A DNA stretch of 64,000 nucleotides. It comes from JAPOKJ01 sp031421635 (GTDB taxonomy: Bacteria > Pseudomonadota > Gammaproteobacteria > Burkholderiales > Burkholderiaceae_E). Below the pieces are notes generated by a model, which saw nothing but the letters and a program-made list of their open reading frames with translations, did no database searches and was not told where the DNA came from. This document shows positions 17,856-26,336 of the stretch, piece after piece. The DNA lies in assembly GCA_031421635.1 (NCBI GenBank), contig JANOPA010000012.1:1-64000 (forward strand), written 5' to 3'. Positions within the stretch are counted from its first letter, which is position 1. Every line of letters begins with the position of its first letter. Position numbers and translations under genes: made by a program.

Positions 17856-18859
17856 AAATTTTTGTGACTGGAGCGGGTGGCTTTTTAGGCAAGCAAATCG
17901 TTGAGCAACTATTAATTGCGGGTGAACGAGATCTCGTTTTAGGGGTTCGTCAGGCCAAGGCGATGCAGGAGCTGAAGGAAGTCTGTGCCAAATACGCGGG
18001 CACACAGTTTAGGATTGAGAATGCAAATCTGCTAGATCGGACAGCGATTGGTCGTGCCCTCGAGGGCGCCGACACTGTGATCCATGCCGCCGCCGGTACA
18101 AAAGGTGGTGCAGCAGATATGTTTTTGAATAGCGTACTTGGCACTCGAAATTTGTGCGAAGCAATTCTGGAACAAGGCATTAAAAGGGTTATCTTCATAA
18201 GCTCTTTTTCGGTCTACGACACCTCGCAGATGCGCGCCGGGGAACTTCTCGACGAAAATTCTCCATTGGAAGTCGATGGTGTGCGCAAAGGCGCCTACGC
18301 CTATACAAAAGTGCAGCAGGAACATCTGGTTCGTCAAATGCTTGGTGAGCAGAAAACAGAGGTTATCTTCGTTCGACCTGGTGTGATTTATGGCCCCGGA
18401 GGAAGCGGCATGTCCTCACGAGTTGGAATTTCTGCACTAGGAATATTTGCGAAGCTCGGTGGTGGCAACCTTCTCCCGCTCACTCAGGTACAAAACTGCG
18501 CGGCCGCGATCGTCAGCGCGACCCGTCACGGAAAAGCCAATGAGGTTTTTAATGTAACCGACGACGAGTTGCCCTCTTGCGCTCAATATCTCTCGATGTA
18601 CCGCAAGAAAGTAAAGAAACTCACCTGCGTACCGGTTCCTTACTTTGCGCTCTTACTCGGGTCAAAGTGGCTAGAGAGCTATTCGTTGCGCTCCAAGGGC
18701 CAATTGCCCGCCGTGTTGACGCCCTATGTGGTCAAGTCAATGTACACACCACTGAAGTACTCAAACCAAAAGCTTAAAGCAATCGGCTGGAAACCTGAGA
18801 TAAGTACCAGCGAAGGATTGAATCAAGCTTTTCAATTTCTCGCGAGTCAGTCCACGTGA
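17852..18859 (+). CDS. NAD-dependent epimerase/dehydratase (extended SDR)
   Basis: This 335-residue extended SDR has the dinucleotide motif FVTGAGGFLGKQI at the very N-terminus. It also has the serine region VIFISSFSVYD and the YAYTK active-site motif, so it is likely catalytic. The frame extends upstream, but that part lies within the preceding gene; the ATG in the ATGA overlap gives the standard N-terminus. It may act on a nucleotide sugar together with the Gfo/Idh/MocA oxidoreductase to which it is coupled. The exact reaction is unknown. Confidence 0.87.
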   Translation: MKIFVTGAGGFLGKQIVEQLLIAGERDLVLGVRQAKAMQELKEVCAKYAGTQFRIENANLLDRTAIGRALEGADTVIHAAAGTKGGAADMFLNSVLGTRNLCEAILEQGIKRVIFISSFSVYDTSQMRAGELLDENSPLEVDGVRKGAYAYTKVQQEHLVRQMLGEQKTEVIFVRPGVIYGPGGSGMSSRVGISALGIFAKLGGGNLLPLTQVQNCAAAIVSATRHGKANEVFNVTDDELPSCAQYLSMYRKKVKKLTCVPVPYFALLLGSKWLESYSLRSKGQLPAVLTPYVVKSMYTPLKYSNQKLKAIGWKPEISTSEGLNQAFQFLASQST

Positions 18860-19482
18860 AAAAACTGATTTTACGAATCCTCAAATCGGACCGAATATTA
18901 TTTAATCGGCCCTCCAAAGGCAAGGTCTTGTACTTAACCTTTGATGATGGTCCGCATGCAATAAATACCGAGCCGATGCTTGACCTCTTGGCCGAGATGC
19001 AGGTGAAAGCGACCTTCTTCGTGGTCGGACGGGACGTGGTGAACAACCGTGATATTGTTGAGAGAACGGTTAGAGAAGGGCATGAAATCGGCAATCACAG
19101 CATGACCCATCCCCGTATGGACATGCTCAGTGATCAAGGCCGTCTCATCGAAATTCGAGGAATGAATCGCCTCCTCAAGGAATACGATCATCGCTCTGAA
19201 CATTTGTTTCGGCCGCCCTATGGGCGGGTCTCGATGTCGCTCATGTGGTTTTGCTTAAAGAAGCGTTTTAATGTCGCTCTTTGGTCGCGAGACAGCATGG
19301 ACTACCGTGACGATGCTGAAAAAGTAGTTCGCGGCTTGGTGGAGCGACCGGTGAGCAGCGGCGATATTGTTTTGTTTCATGATGATGGCGCCGTCGCTTG
19401 CAACGCCTTGCGCGAGCTCATTCCGCTTTGGAAATCTCAGGGATATGGTTTTTCAACCTTGACTCAGTCGACCCAATCGTGA
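18856..19482 (+). CDS. NodB-type polysaccharide deacetylase
   Basis: This compact 208-residue protein consists of one NodB homology domain (carbohydrate esterase 4). The conserved motifs appear in order: TFDDGP with the catalytic and metal-binding aspartates, NHSMTHP with the two metal-binding histidines, RPPYGR, WSRDSMDYRD, and IVLFHDDG. All key residues are present, so it should be an active metal-dependent N- or O-deacetylase. No signal peptide is visible, which suggests action on a lipid-linked or nucleotide-linked sugar in the cytoplasm. It starts at GTG in a 4-bp overlap with the SDR gene. Confidence 0.9.
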   Translation: MKKLILRILKSDRILFNRPSKGKVLYLTFDDGPHAINTEPMLDLLAEMQVKATFFVVGRDVVNNRDIVERTVREGHEIGNHSMTHPRMDMLSDQGRLIEIRGMNRLLKEYDHRSEHLFRPPYGRVSMSLMWFCLKKRFNVALWSRDSMDYRDDAEKVVRGLVERPVSSGDIVLFHDDGAVACNALRELIPLWKSQGYGFSTLTQSTQS

Positions 19483-20540
19483 ACCCCGTCAGACACCGAC
19501 CCTATCTTCGTTCCCGTATCGGCGATGCCTTGGTTGCCGCCGGTCTTATGCCGATCTTGCGTCCCTTCCATAATCGCGGGCGCATTCCCATTGTTGTGCT
19601 CGCCTATCACCGTATCACTCCCCATGAGCAAGAGCACAGCAGGATCAATCCGTTCGACTCAGATTTAATTAGTGCGACCACCGAAGATTTTGAATGGCAA
19701 ATGCGCTATTTGCGCGATCATTTCCAGGTCGTTCCCCTGACCCGACTTGTCTCGCATCTTAGTGGGCGAGATCGCATTGATCGACCCACTGTGATCATTA
19801 CCTTTGACGACGGATTCCGGGACAACTACACCTATGCCTACCCGATTCTCAAGGAACTAGGCATTCCCGCGACGATCTTTCTATCGACTGAAATGGTCGA
19901 CAGCCGCGAAGCGATTTGGTTTCAAATGGTGAGCTTTCTCATCATGAAGTCCGCCCCACAATCGATACAGGTAGAAGGCATTCCAGAACGGCTACCTCGA
20001 TCAAACGATCCCCAAATTCGTCGCTCAGATGCTCGAATGCTTCAAAAGCATCTTAAGTCACTTCCTCACCGGAAATTTCAAAGTACCTTAACGGATCTTA
20101 AGACGTACATGAAGATCGATAATGCTCATAGTGATCTTGACGATCTTGACGATGCGGTTGCGATTACCTGGGAACAGGCCCGAGAAATGCAGGAAAACGG
20201 CATTCAGTTTGGCTCACATACGGTGACTCATGGAATTCTGTCGAGAATGGATCAAGTCGAGCAGCAGCGAGAGCTTGTCCAATCCAAACGAAGAATTGAG
20301 GAAGCGCTTGGAAAACCAGTGCAAGCTATCGCCTATCCTGTGGGTCGATTTTCGTCGATCAATGACGATGTATTGTATGAAACGTCCTGCGCCGGCTATC
20401 GCCTTGGTGCTTGTTATGAGTCAGGCGTCAATTGGGCGACTCAATTGAGCCCACTGTGTTTGCTTAGACAGAACGTAGAGCTTTCAACCACCCGAAGTCG
20501 CTTCAAGGCGATGGTTGGACTTCCTAACTGGATCCGATAA
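19479..20540 (+). CDS. polysaccharide deacetylase family protein (second)
   Basis: This 353-residue protein has a split NodB domain. VVLAYHRITP precedes the TFDDGFRDN motif that supplies the catalytic Asp and metal ligand. An insertion of about 100 residues follows, and then FGSHTVTHGIL gives the His-x3-His metal pair and YPVGRF completes the fold. It belongs to the longer subgroup common in capsule and lipopolysaccharide clusters. Translation likely starts at GTG in the GTGA overlap with the first deacetylase, so the two are probably made together. They may act at different steps or on different sugars. Confidence 0.85.
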   Translation: MNPVRHRPYLRSRIGDALVAAGLMPILRPFHNRGRIPIVVLAYHRITPHEQEHSRINPFDSDLISATTEDFEWQMRYLRDHFQVVPLTRLVSHLSGRDRIDRPTVIITFDDGFRDNYTYAYPILKELGIPATIFLSTEMVDSREAIWFQMVSFLIMKSAPQSIQVEGIPERLPRSNDPQIRRSDARMLQKHLKSLPHRKFQSTLTDLKTYMKIDNAHSDLDDLDDAVAITWEQAREMQENGIQFGSHTVTHGILSRMDQVEQQRELVQSKRRIEEALGKPVQAIAYPVGRFSSINDDVLYETSCAGYRLGACYESGVNWATQLSPLCLLRQNVELSTTRSRFKAMVGLPNWIR

Positions 20541-20542
20541 AT

Positions 20543-21352
20543 ATGAACAAACTTTTAGAGCCTCACGCCAGTGAATTTCGTCAACTTATTAAACGTGGTG
20601 CTGGCACACTGGACATACACGACCGGACCTCTGGCAAATATGCCGAAGAGATCGAGGCTTTCGATGAGTTAATTGACCGGGAGGTCGGGCGGGTCCAAGT
20701 CCACCTCAACAGCTTTTGTAAAACGCTTAAGGCGGCTGGCATCAAAGGTTCTCGTGCCTTAGATTTAGGTTGCGGGACGGGCGCGACAACCGTTGCAATG
20801 GCGCTCGACAAAACTTTGGGGTTTTCTGAACTAATTGGTGCCGACCCCAATGCTCTATCGCTTGATGCGGCTCGTGCACGCATGCAATCCCACGGCTTAA
20901 CGACGAGCGACCTCCACTTTTTAAAGATTGCAGCCGGAAAGCCCCTTCCCTTTGCAGACGGTTATTTCGATGTGGTCGCCTGTGTTTCTGTGCTGGAATA
21001 TATCGACGATTTAAATCATCGTCAGGCGATCATTCAGGAAATGATTCGTGTGACCAAAGCCGGAGGAAGCATCGTTTTAATTACGCCCAATCCGTACCGT
21101 CTTAGGAGTTACCATACAGACGAATGGTTTGGCGACTTTCGTCGTTTGGACGGCCACCCTTGGTCAAGTACCCGCTCGCAACTCGCCAGCTTTATGCTGC
21201 CAAGTTGCGACGTCAGGTTTCTTGGCAAGGAAAATCTGACGGTGGGTCTGGAGAAAAGACTCGGAAAAACAGGCAAATTGCTTGGGAACTTCTTGCCCGA
21301 GCAAGCGAGCCTGTTGCTGCCGTGGATAAAACTAGTCGCCACGAAGAGATAG
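20543..21352 (+). CDS. class I SAM-dependent methyltransferase
   Basis: This 269-residue protein has a central Rossmann methyltransferase domain. Motif I is ALDLGCGTGATT near residues 73-84, the acidic residue after strand 2 is in GADPN, and post-motif II is FDVVACVSVLEYIDD. It is the last gene of the rightward operon, 2 bp after the deacetylase. A sugar or lipid O-methyltransferase that caps or decorates the chain would fit. Its stop directly abuts that of the convergent flippase gene. Confidence 0.83.
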   Translation: MNKLLEPHASEFRQLIKRGAGTLDIHDRTSGKYAEEIEAFDELIDREVGRVQVHLNSFCKTLKAAGIKGSRALDLGCGTGATTVAMALDKTLGFSELIGADPNALSLDAARARMQSHGLTTSDLHFLKIAAGKPLPFADGYFDVVACVSVLEYIDDLNHRQAIIQEMIRVTKAGGSIVLITPNPYRLRSYHTDEWFGDFRRLDGHPWSSTRSQLASFMLPSCDVRFLGKENLTVGLEKRLGKTGKLLGNFLPEQASLLLPWIKLVATKR

Positions 21353-22903
21353 TTACGAGGCGATCAAGCCGTATCGGGATCGTGCCGCATTGATGAGTTT
21401 CACAAGGGGTCCGCCGTGGACCCCTACTTTATTGAGAATCGATATACAAAGGTCAAAATCCAAGGGCTTCCAGGTTCGCAAGATCACCGAACACAACATA
21501 AAGATCAGTAAAAACAAAGCGAAACTGAGGATAAATAAGTAGGGGCCAGCCACGGTTTGTCTGAGCACAAGTTCAGGCACCAAGCCGATCAACATTGCAA
21601 TGGTTTGCCTGCCCATCACGCCCAAAGGCAATGGATTACTGAGTGATCTACGAACGTAAATCCATGTAGCGAACAAATTCAGAACACGAGTTGCAGCAAG
21701 ACTCGCCAAGGCGCCATTTAAACCAAAGCGAGGAATTAACGCAATTGCGAAGATGAGGTTTCCGATGATCGTGATGATGGCTACCGCAACACGATCCGCC
21801 TGCTTTTCAGTACTGGTTTGATAAGCATACAACGCTGCACTAACACTCGTGAGGCCCGCGATCATGAGGGAGATCACAATCGCCGGAATTGCGGCGGTGT
21901 ATTTTGCCCCATAGAGTAGCGACACAATGCCTGGCGCGAAGGTTAACCCAGCGCCCACCACGAGTAGCCCTAAGAAATTGTAATAACGTGATGATTCACT
22001 CAGCATGGCCCCCACACCAGCCTTACTGCTTTGACCGACCTTCCGGGACATCGCGGGTAACAACACTGAATTTAAACCACCCGTCATGAGATCAACGGCG
22101 CCCTTTGTCAGGGTGCCCGCTAGCGCGAAAAAACCAACCACCGCGCTGGTGGCAGTCGCCTTTAAAAGCAAGGTCTCAATCGCTCGATTACCCAGCAAGG
22201 AAATCACAACGAGCGCGGCAGTTGCCTTGATCTGAGACCAAATTCGACGCTTCAATTCCTCCGGAACAGGGCCATTGCTTGCAAAGTGCTTAAGCCTTTG
22301 GGCCATTTGGCGACGGATAAGCAACAGCGCTCCACAACCGGTTGCGGCAAAGATTCCTATGTAGCCTATTAGTGATCCAGAAAACCAGGCCCAGAAAGCA
22401 ACGGCGATTAAGTTAAGCACGGCGATATAGGCGAGCGCGAGATTTTCTGGCTCAAAGCGCTCCTGGCTATTACAAATCGAACCATTCATCCAGAATCTTG
22501 CCTTCGACCAAATTGCCGAAGCACTGAAGGCTAGATACACAAATAGAGTGCTCTCCCATTCTGGAGGATGGATGAGCCAAAACGCAAGCGCGTATACGGC
22601 GAGTACACCTATTGAGAGGTACGCTTGGGCTCTTAACAGATATCCGTAGATATTTGAGGCTTGAACTAAATCACCTCGGCCGAGAGCTTCGGCCGCAAAT
22701 TTAATCGTAACCGTGGTCACGGACTGGCTGCAGGCGGTAATGAGCCAACCCATAAGCCATATCGCAAAAGCGTAGGCCCCGAATTGATCTGGCCCTAAAG
22801 ATCGGGCGACGATCACGCCAACGACTAGACCAATCGCAGACTCAAAATAGCTGCCTGCCGCGACAATTGCGGCATTTTTAATATGGGAAACTCTTTTGTT
22901 CAA
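21353..22903 (-). CDS. Wzx-like polysaccharide flippase
   Basis: This 516-residue protein has about 14 hydrophobic segments and resembles the MOP/MATE superfamily flippases that turn lipid-linked repeat units across the inner membrane. The N-terminal ARSLGPDQFGAYAFA region matches the usual opening of Wzx/RfbX-type proteins. Its presence suggests a Wzx/Wzy-type assembly route, although no Wzy polymerase or Wza/Wzc export protein is in the window. It lies 12 bp downstream of galU and ends exactly where the convergent operon ends, with no room for a separate terminator. Confidence 0.87.
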   Translation of the reverse strand: MNKRVSHIKNAAIVAAGSYFESAIGLVVGVIVARSLGPDQFGAYAFAIWLMGWLITACSQSVTTVTIKFAAEALGRGDLVQASNIYGYLLRAQAYLSIGVLAVYALAFWLIHPPEWESTLFVYLAFSASAIWSKARFWMNGSICNSQERFEPENLALAYIAVLNLIAVAFWAWFSGSLIGYIGIFAATGCGALLLIRRQMAQRLKHFASNGPVPEELKRRIWSQIKATAALVVISLLGNRAIETLLLKATATSAVVGFFALAGTLTKGAVDLMTGGLNSVLLPAMSRKVGQSSKAGVGAMLSESSRYYNFLGLLVVGAGLTFAPGIVSLLYGAKYTAAIPAIVISLMIAGLTSVSAALYAYQTSTEKQADRVAVAIITIIGNLIFAIALIPRFGLNGALASLAATRVLNLFATWIYVRRSLSNPLPLGVMGRQTIAMLIGLVPELVLRQTVAGPYLFILSFALFLLIFMLCSVILRTWKPLDFDLCISILNKVGVHGGPLVKLINAARSRYGLIAS

Positions 22904-22915
22904 AGCGGCCGGGTC

Positions 22916-23746
22916 TTAGCCGCTGTCCTTCATCCCAAAATGAATATTGGCCGTTAAGAAACCTCTTTTGCTCCCACAATCGAATCGTTTGCCGCCGAAG
23001 CGATAAGCATACAAACCAGGGCTCTCAATTTGCGAAACCAGTGCATCCGTGAGCTGGATTTCTCCGCCTGTGCCGGCAGTTTGAAATTCAAGAGTTTTGA
23101 GAACACTGGGATGCAAAATATACCGCCCCACCACAGCGCTTGTAGACGGTGCTTGTCCTACGTTCGGTTTTTCGACAATCCCTTTGAGTTTCATGAGGTG
23201 GCCGACTTCACTAATAGGATCGACCACCCCGTACTTACTAACATCCGCCGGCGGAACCTCCTCCACGGCGACTACAGAGCAATTCTTCTCAAGAGCGTAC
23301 GGCAACATTTGGCTGAGAACGCCTTTGGGGTAGCCATCGATCAGATCATCCGGGAGCATGACCGCGAACATCTCGTCGGGACCGATCATCGGCGCCGCAC
23401 AAAGCACCGCGTGCCCTAAGCCGAGCGGCTGGGGCTGACGAACGAACAAAACCTTTACGTAGGCGGGGATGATATTTCGAATCACCTCAAGGGCTTCCAA
23501 CTTTCCTTTCGCCTCTAATTCTGCCTCGAGCTCTGGATTCCGATCAAAGTAATCCTCGACCGCGCGCTTAGATCGACCGGTGACGAAAATGAGCGTATCG
23601 CAACCCGCTTCGATAGCCTCGTCGACCGCATACTGAATGATGGGTCGATCTACGATGGGAAGCATTTCCTTAGGAATAGACTTGGTCGCAGGCAAAAACC
23701 TTGTACCCAGACCGGCCACAGGGAAAACGGCTTTCGTAAGTTTCAT
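22916..23746 (-). CDS. galU: UTP-glucose-1-phosphate uridylyltransferase
   Basis: This enzyme makes UDP-glucose from UTP and glucose-1-phosphate and so feeds ugd and the glycosyltransferases. The 276-residue protein has the opening KAVFPVAGLGTRFLPATKS with the nucleotide-binding glycines, KEMLPIVDRP, VMLPDDL near the metal site, and the C-terminal FDCGSKRGFLTANIHF. It is slightly shorter than many homologues (about 290). It is first in a two-gene leftward unit with the flippase. Confidence 0.96.
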   Translation of the reverse strand: MKLTKAVFPVAGLGTRFLPATKSIPKEMLPIVDRPIIQYAVDEAIEAGCDTLIFVTGRSKRAVEDYFDRNPELEAELEAKGKLEALEVIRNIIPAYVKVLFVRQPQPLGLGHAVLCAAPMIGPDEMFAVMLPDDLIDGYPKGVLSQMLPYALEKNCSVVAVEEVPPADVSKYGVVDPISEVGHLMKLKGIVEKPNVGQAPSTSAVVGRYILHPSVLKTLEFQTAGTGGEIQLTDALVSQIESPGLYAYRFGGKRFDCGSKRGFLTANIHFGMKDSG

Positions 23747-23863
23747 CTTATTGGGTTCTTTACTTGAAATAATTTCCTTGATTATCGCAGAGGATCAAGG
23801 AAACCTAGAAGCAGCAATCTGAGAAGCATGGCCTCTTGGGGGATGCTGCTTTCAAGTTGATAG

Positions 23864-23887
23864 AACAGCCTAGGAGCCCAGGCTGTT
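23864..23887. terminator. stem-loop downstream of the formate dehydrogenase operon
   Basis: A perfect 8-bp inverted repeat (AACAGCCT / AGGCTGTT) with an 8-nt loop lies just past the last gene of the leftward operon and before galU. There is no strong U-run on the minus-strand product right after the stem, so it may be a weak terminator or a 3'-end stabiliser rather than a classical intrinsic terminator. Confidence 0.4.
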
Positions 23888-23892
23888 GTAGG

Positions 23893-24177
23893 CTAGGGCT
23901 TTTTTACATCCGCGGTGGCGGTGGTTGGCGGAGTGCTTGTTTTGGCAGCCCGGGACTTAAAGTTGTCTGCCGCCTTGTCTTGATACTTCGCGAGCAAATC
24001 GGCTTCTTTCTTTACGCCCTCAGCGGCCTTCACCTTAGCTTCTTCAGCTTTAGCCTTCTGCTCGTCATTTAATGGCGCGGGCGCAGGTAATTTAGCCTGC
24101 ACAAACGCTGCCGCGAAACCAAGGCCTAGGGCGAAGGTGATCGTCGCTAATTTAATAAAGTTTTTTTGCATGATCAT
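23893..24177 (-). CDS. small Lys/Ala-rich exported protein of the formate dehydrogenase operon
   Basis: I do not recognise this protein of about 94 residues. It has a basic N-terminus, a hydrophobic core (LATITFALGLGFAAAF) and a VQA site, so a Sec signal peptide is likely. The mature part is small, charged and helical-looking (EQKAKAEEAKVKAAEGVKKEA). A TTG at 24195 and an ATG at 24171 are alternative starts. It follows the gamma subunit directly, so it is probably co-transcribed. It might be a periplasmic accessory or stability factor. Confidence 0.6.
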   Translation of the reverse strand: MIMQKNFIKLATITFALGLGFAAAFVQAKLPAPAPLNDEQKAKAEEAKVKAAEGVKKEADLLAKYQDKAADNFKSRAAKTSTPPTTATADVKKP

Positions 24178-24191
24178 TATCTTAAGTTCAT

Positions 24192-25358
24192 TCAAACCGC
24201 TCGGTGACTGGCGGTAGTGTTCGAGGAGGCCTGAGTCGTGCTTGCTTGAGATGCACTAGCGGTGCGATTTGCGGGGATTTTCCCCGACTTAACATCGTCA
24301 TACCAATACTCATGGTGCTCCTTCGCCCAGCTTTCATCAACATAGCCGGTCTTCATTGCCGAGTAAGCTCCTTCAGTGCCAAGGGTCCCGATATAGATAT
24401 GACCAACGATCATGCCGACAAAGGCTAAGGCCGCAATTGAATGCCATGACCAAGCTTCTTGCATATCTCCGCGAGTCTGACCATAGTTCGGGAAGTCTAG
24501 GATGAATCCTGTGGTGGAAACGATGATTCCCAGGGTGACTACGCCGCCCCAAAACACCATTTTCTCGCCCGCATTAAAGCGACCACTGGGAACGTGAGCA
24601 CCATTCTTGCTGAATAAGCCACCCGCTTTCAATAACCAATTCAAATCTCCTGCTTTCGGGAAATTGTCCTTTACGAAGGTCAGGAAAATGATAATCAAAG
24701 TGGCACTGAACAAGGGGCCCACAAAGTTGTGCATGTTCTTAGACAGAATGGCGAACCATGAAAACACGGTATGCCCCATCACTGGCAGCACCACATACTT
24801 GCCGAACAACATGAGTAAACCGGTAATGGCTAGCAAACTGAAGCAAATTGCGTTGGCCCAATGTACGCAGCGCTCTACAAAAGTGAAGCGCTCGATCATG
24901 CGACCGCTCGCGGGCTGGCTGACCTTAATCTGACCACGATAGAGATAAAACAAGGTGATCAAGCCAAGCAAACCTACCAGTGCCCAACCGCCTTTGCGCG
25001 TGACTTCCCCATTACGAAATTGCCGCCATTGTTCGCCGCCTTTTTGGATCAACACCCCACCCTCGCGGGCCGGCAAGGTGGTGGACTGAGGCGTGCCCGT
25101 CACCGCTTCACGCCACATCGGAGCATTGTTGCCGGGTTGAGTTTTAGTGCGTTCGGCTTGGCTGTCTTTTGGAACCGCGAAAATGTTAGTGGACTGAAGA
25201 CCCGCGGAAGGTTTCACTTCCCCAGAGGTGCTAGGCGTAGCAGCGGGGGCCGTAGGCGCCGCAGGGGCCGTCGTTTGAGCTTGTAGACCCGTCACCGCAC
25301 TGGCCAAAGCCAAAGTCGAGCAAAGGGTCCAGAGGGCACGCTTGAGGTGTTTGACCAT
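24192..25358 (-). CDS. formate dehydrogenase gamma subunit (cytochrome b556)
   Basis: This is the membrane di-heme cytochrome b that receives electrons from the Fe-S beta subunit and passes them to quinone. The 388-residue protein has a signal-peptide-like N-terminus, an Ala/Pro-rich linker of about 80 residues, and then four core membrane helices. Histidines suitable for heme ligation are visible in RCVHWANAI, SKNMHNFVGP and AWSWHSIAA. The N-terminal extension is longer than in the E. coli FdnI type but common in betaproteobacterial versions. The start ATG overlaps the upstream lipoprotein stop by one base. Confidence 0.9.
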   Translation of the reverse strand: MVKHLKRALWTLCSTLALASAVTGLQAQTTAPAAPTAPAATPSTSGEVKPSAGLQSTNIFAVPKDSQAERTKTQPGNNAPMWREAVTGTPQSTTLPAREGGVLIQKGGEQWRQFRNGEVTRKGGWALVGLLGLITLFYLYRGQIKVSQPASGRMIERFTFVERCVHWANAICFSLLAITGLLMLFGKYVVLPVMGHTVFSWFAILSKNMHNFVGPLFSATLIIIFLTFVKDNFPKAGDLNWLLKAGGLFSKNGAHVPSGRFNAGEKMVFWGGVVTLGIIVSTTGFILDFPNYGQTRGDMQEAWSWHSIAALAFVGMIVGHIYIGTLGTEGAYSAMKTGYVDESWAKEHHEYWYDDVKSGKIPANRTASASQASTTQASSNTTASHRAV

Positions 25359-25642
25359 TACTTTTCCCTTGAATACTCGTCTTGACCCTGTATTCGGGTT
25401 TTCATGTGTGTTTCCCAGGCCGTTTTGTCGCCACGTTTGAAGGTAGAGATGGCGTACTTACTTCCTTCGCCGTCGTACGCGCGAGTATCACGGGTCACGC
25501 TCGAGCCTGCGGCGCCTTTAGTGAGGTCTTGCGACTTTTCACCGCACCCCGTTAAGACCATCGCAAGCACAGCCGCCGAAAGTAGTTTGATCCCAGCGCT
25601 TTTTTTCACCGAGGTTGATTTATTGGCCATCGACATCATCAT
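25358..25642 (-). CDS. small lipoprotein of the formate dehydrogenase operon
   Basis: This protein of about 94 residues has a lipoprotein signal ending in the lipobox LTGC, after which comes a short polar domain (YDGEGSKYAISTFKRGDK). The start ATG overlaps the stop of the beta-subunit gene (ATGA), and its stop overlaps the start of the gamma-subunit gene (TAATG), so it is tightly built into the operon. I do not recognise its family. It is likely a periplasm-facing accessory subunit or assembly factor. Confidence 0.7.
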   Translation of the reverse strand: MMMSMANKSTSVKKSAGIKLLSAAVLAMVLTGCGEKSQDLTKGAAGSSVTRDTRAYDGEGSKYAISTFKRGDKTAWETHMKTRIQGQDEYSREK

Positions 25643-26274
25643 GACTGTCCATCCTTCTTCACTGGTGCAGGCTGAGCGGGAGGCTTGCCACCCGTGCCAT
25701 AAGCAGTTCCCCAACCCCAAACCTCTTCGCCCTTGGCGCGCTTGAGTACGCGATTGCGATAGATGTCGGCCACCATATCGCCATCACCACCGAGCAAGGC
25801 CTTGGTAGAACACATCTCGGCGCAAGCGGGTAGTTTGCCTTCGGAGAGGCGATTACGGCCGTACTTGACCATCTCTTCTTCGGAGCCGTCTTTTTCTGGC
25901 CCACCGGCGCAGAAGGTGCATTTATCCATTTTGCCGCGCATGCCGAAGGCACCAGCTTGTGGGAACTGAGGTGCGCCAAAGGGGCAGGCATACGAGCAAT
26001 ATCCGCAGCCAATGCATAAGTCTTTGTCATGCAAGACCACGCCTTCGTCGGTGCGGTAAAAACAATCTACTGGGCATACGGCCATGCAAGGCGCATCGGA
26101 ACAATGCATACAGGCTACAGAGATCGAACGCTCACCGGCTTTGCCATCGTTGAGCGTTACTACGCGTCGGCGATTGACGCCCCAGGGAATATTGTTTTCT
26201 TGCTTACAGGCGGTAACGCAGCCATTGCATTCAATGCAACGCTCAGCATCACAGAGAAATTTCATTCGGGCCAT
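25639..26274 (-). CDS. fdh3B: formate dehydrogenase beta subunit, 4Fe-4S ferredoxin
   Basis: This 211-residue electron-transfer subunit carries four [4Fe-4S] clusters. The visible cysteine motifs are CIECNGCVTAC, CMHCSDAPCMAVCP, CIGCGYCSYACPFG and CTFCAGG plus a later CAEMC. It links the molybdenum subunit to the membrane cytochrome b. Length and motif spacing match the Fdh3B subgroup. It begins 62 bp after the catalytic subunit's stop and overlaps the following lipoprotein gene by 4 bp. Confidence 0.94.
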   Translation of the reverse strand: MARMKFLCDAERCIECNGCVTACKQENNIPWGVNRRRVVTLNDGKAGERSISVACMHCSDAPCMAVCPVDCFYRTDEGVVLHDKDLCIGCGYCSYACPFGAPQFPQAGAFGMRGKMDKCTFCAGGPEKDGSEEEMVKYGRNRLSEGKLPACAEMCSTKALLGGDGDMVADIYRNRVLKRAKGEEVWGWGTAYGTGGKPPAQPAPVKKDGQS

Positions 26275-26336
26275 TTTGAACTCCTAAATCTTTTCAGTAA
26301 ATACGATGAATGTGTTGAGGTTTTGACGCTTGACTG

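Noticed and set aside
23864..23887. A strong intrinsic terminator for the formate dehydrogenase operon
   Set aside because: The stem is good but the minus-strand U-run is missing, so it is reported only as a weak candidate.
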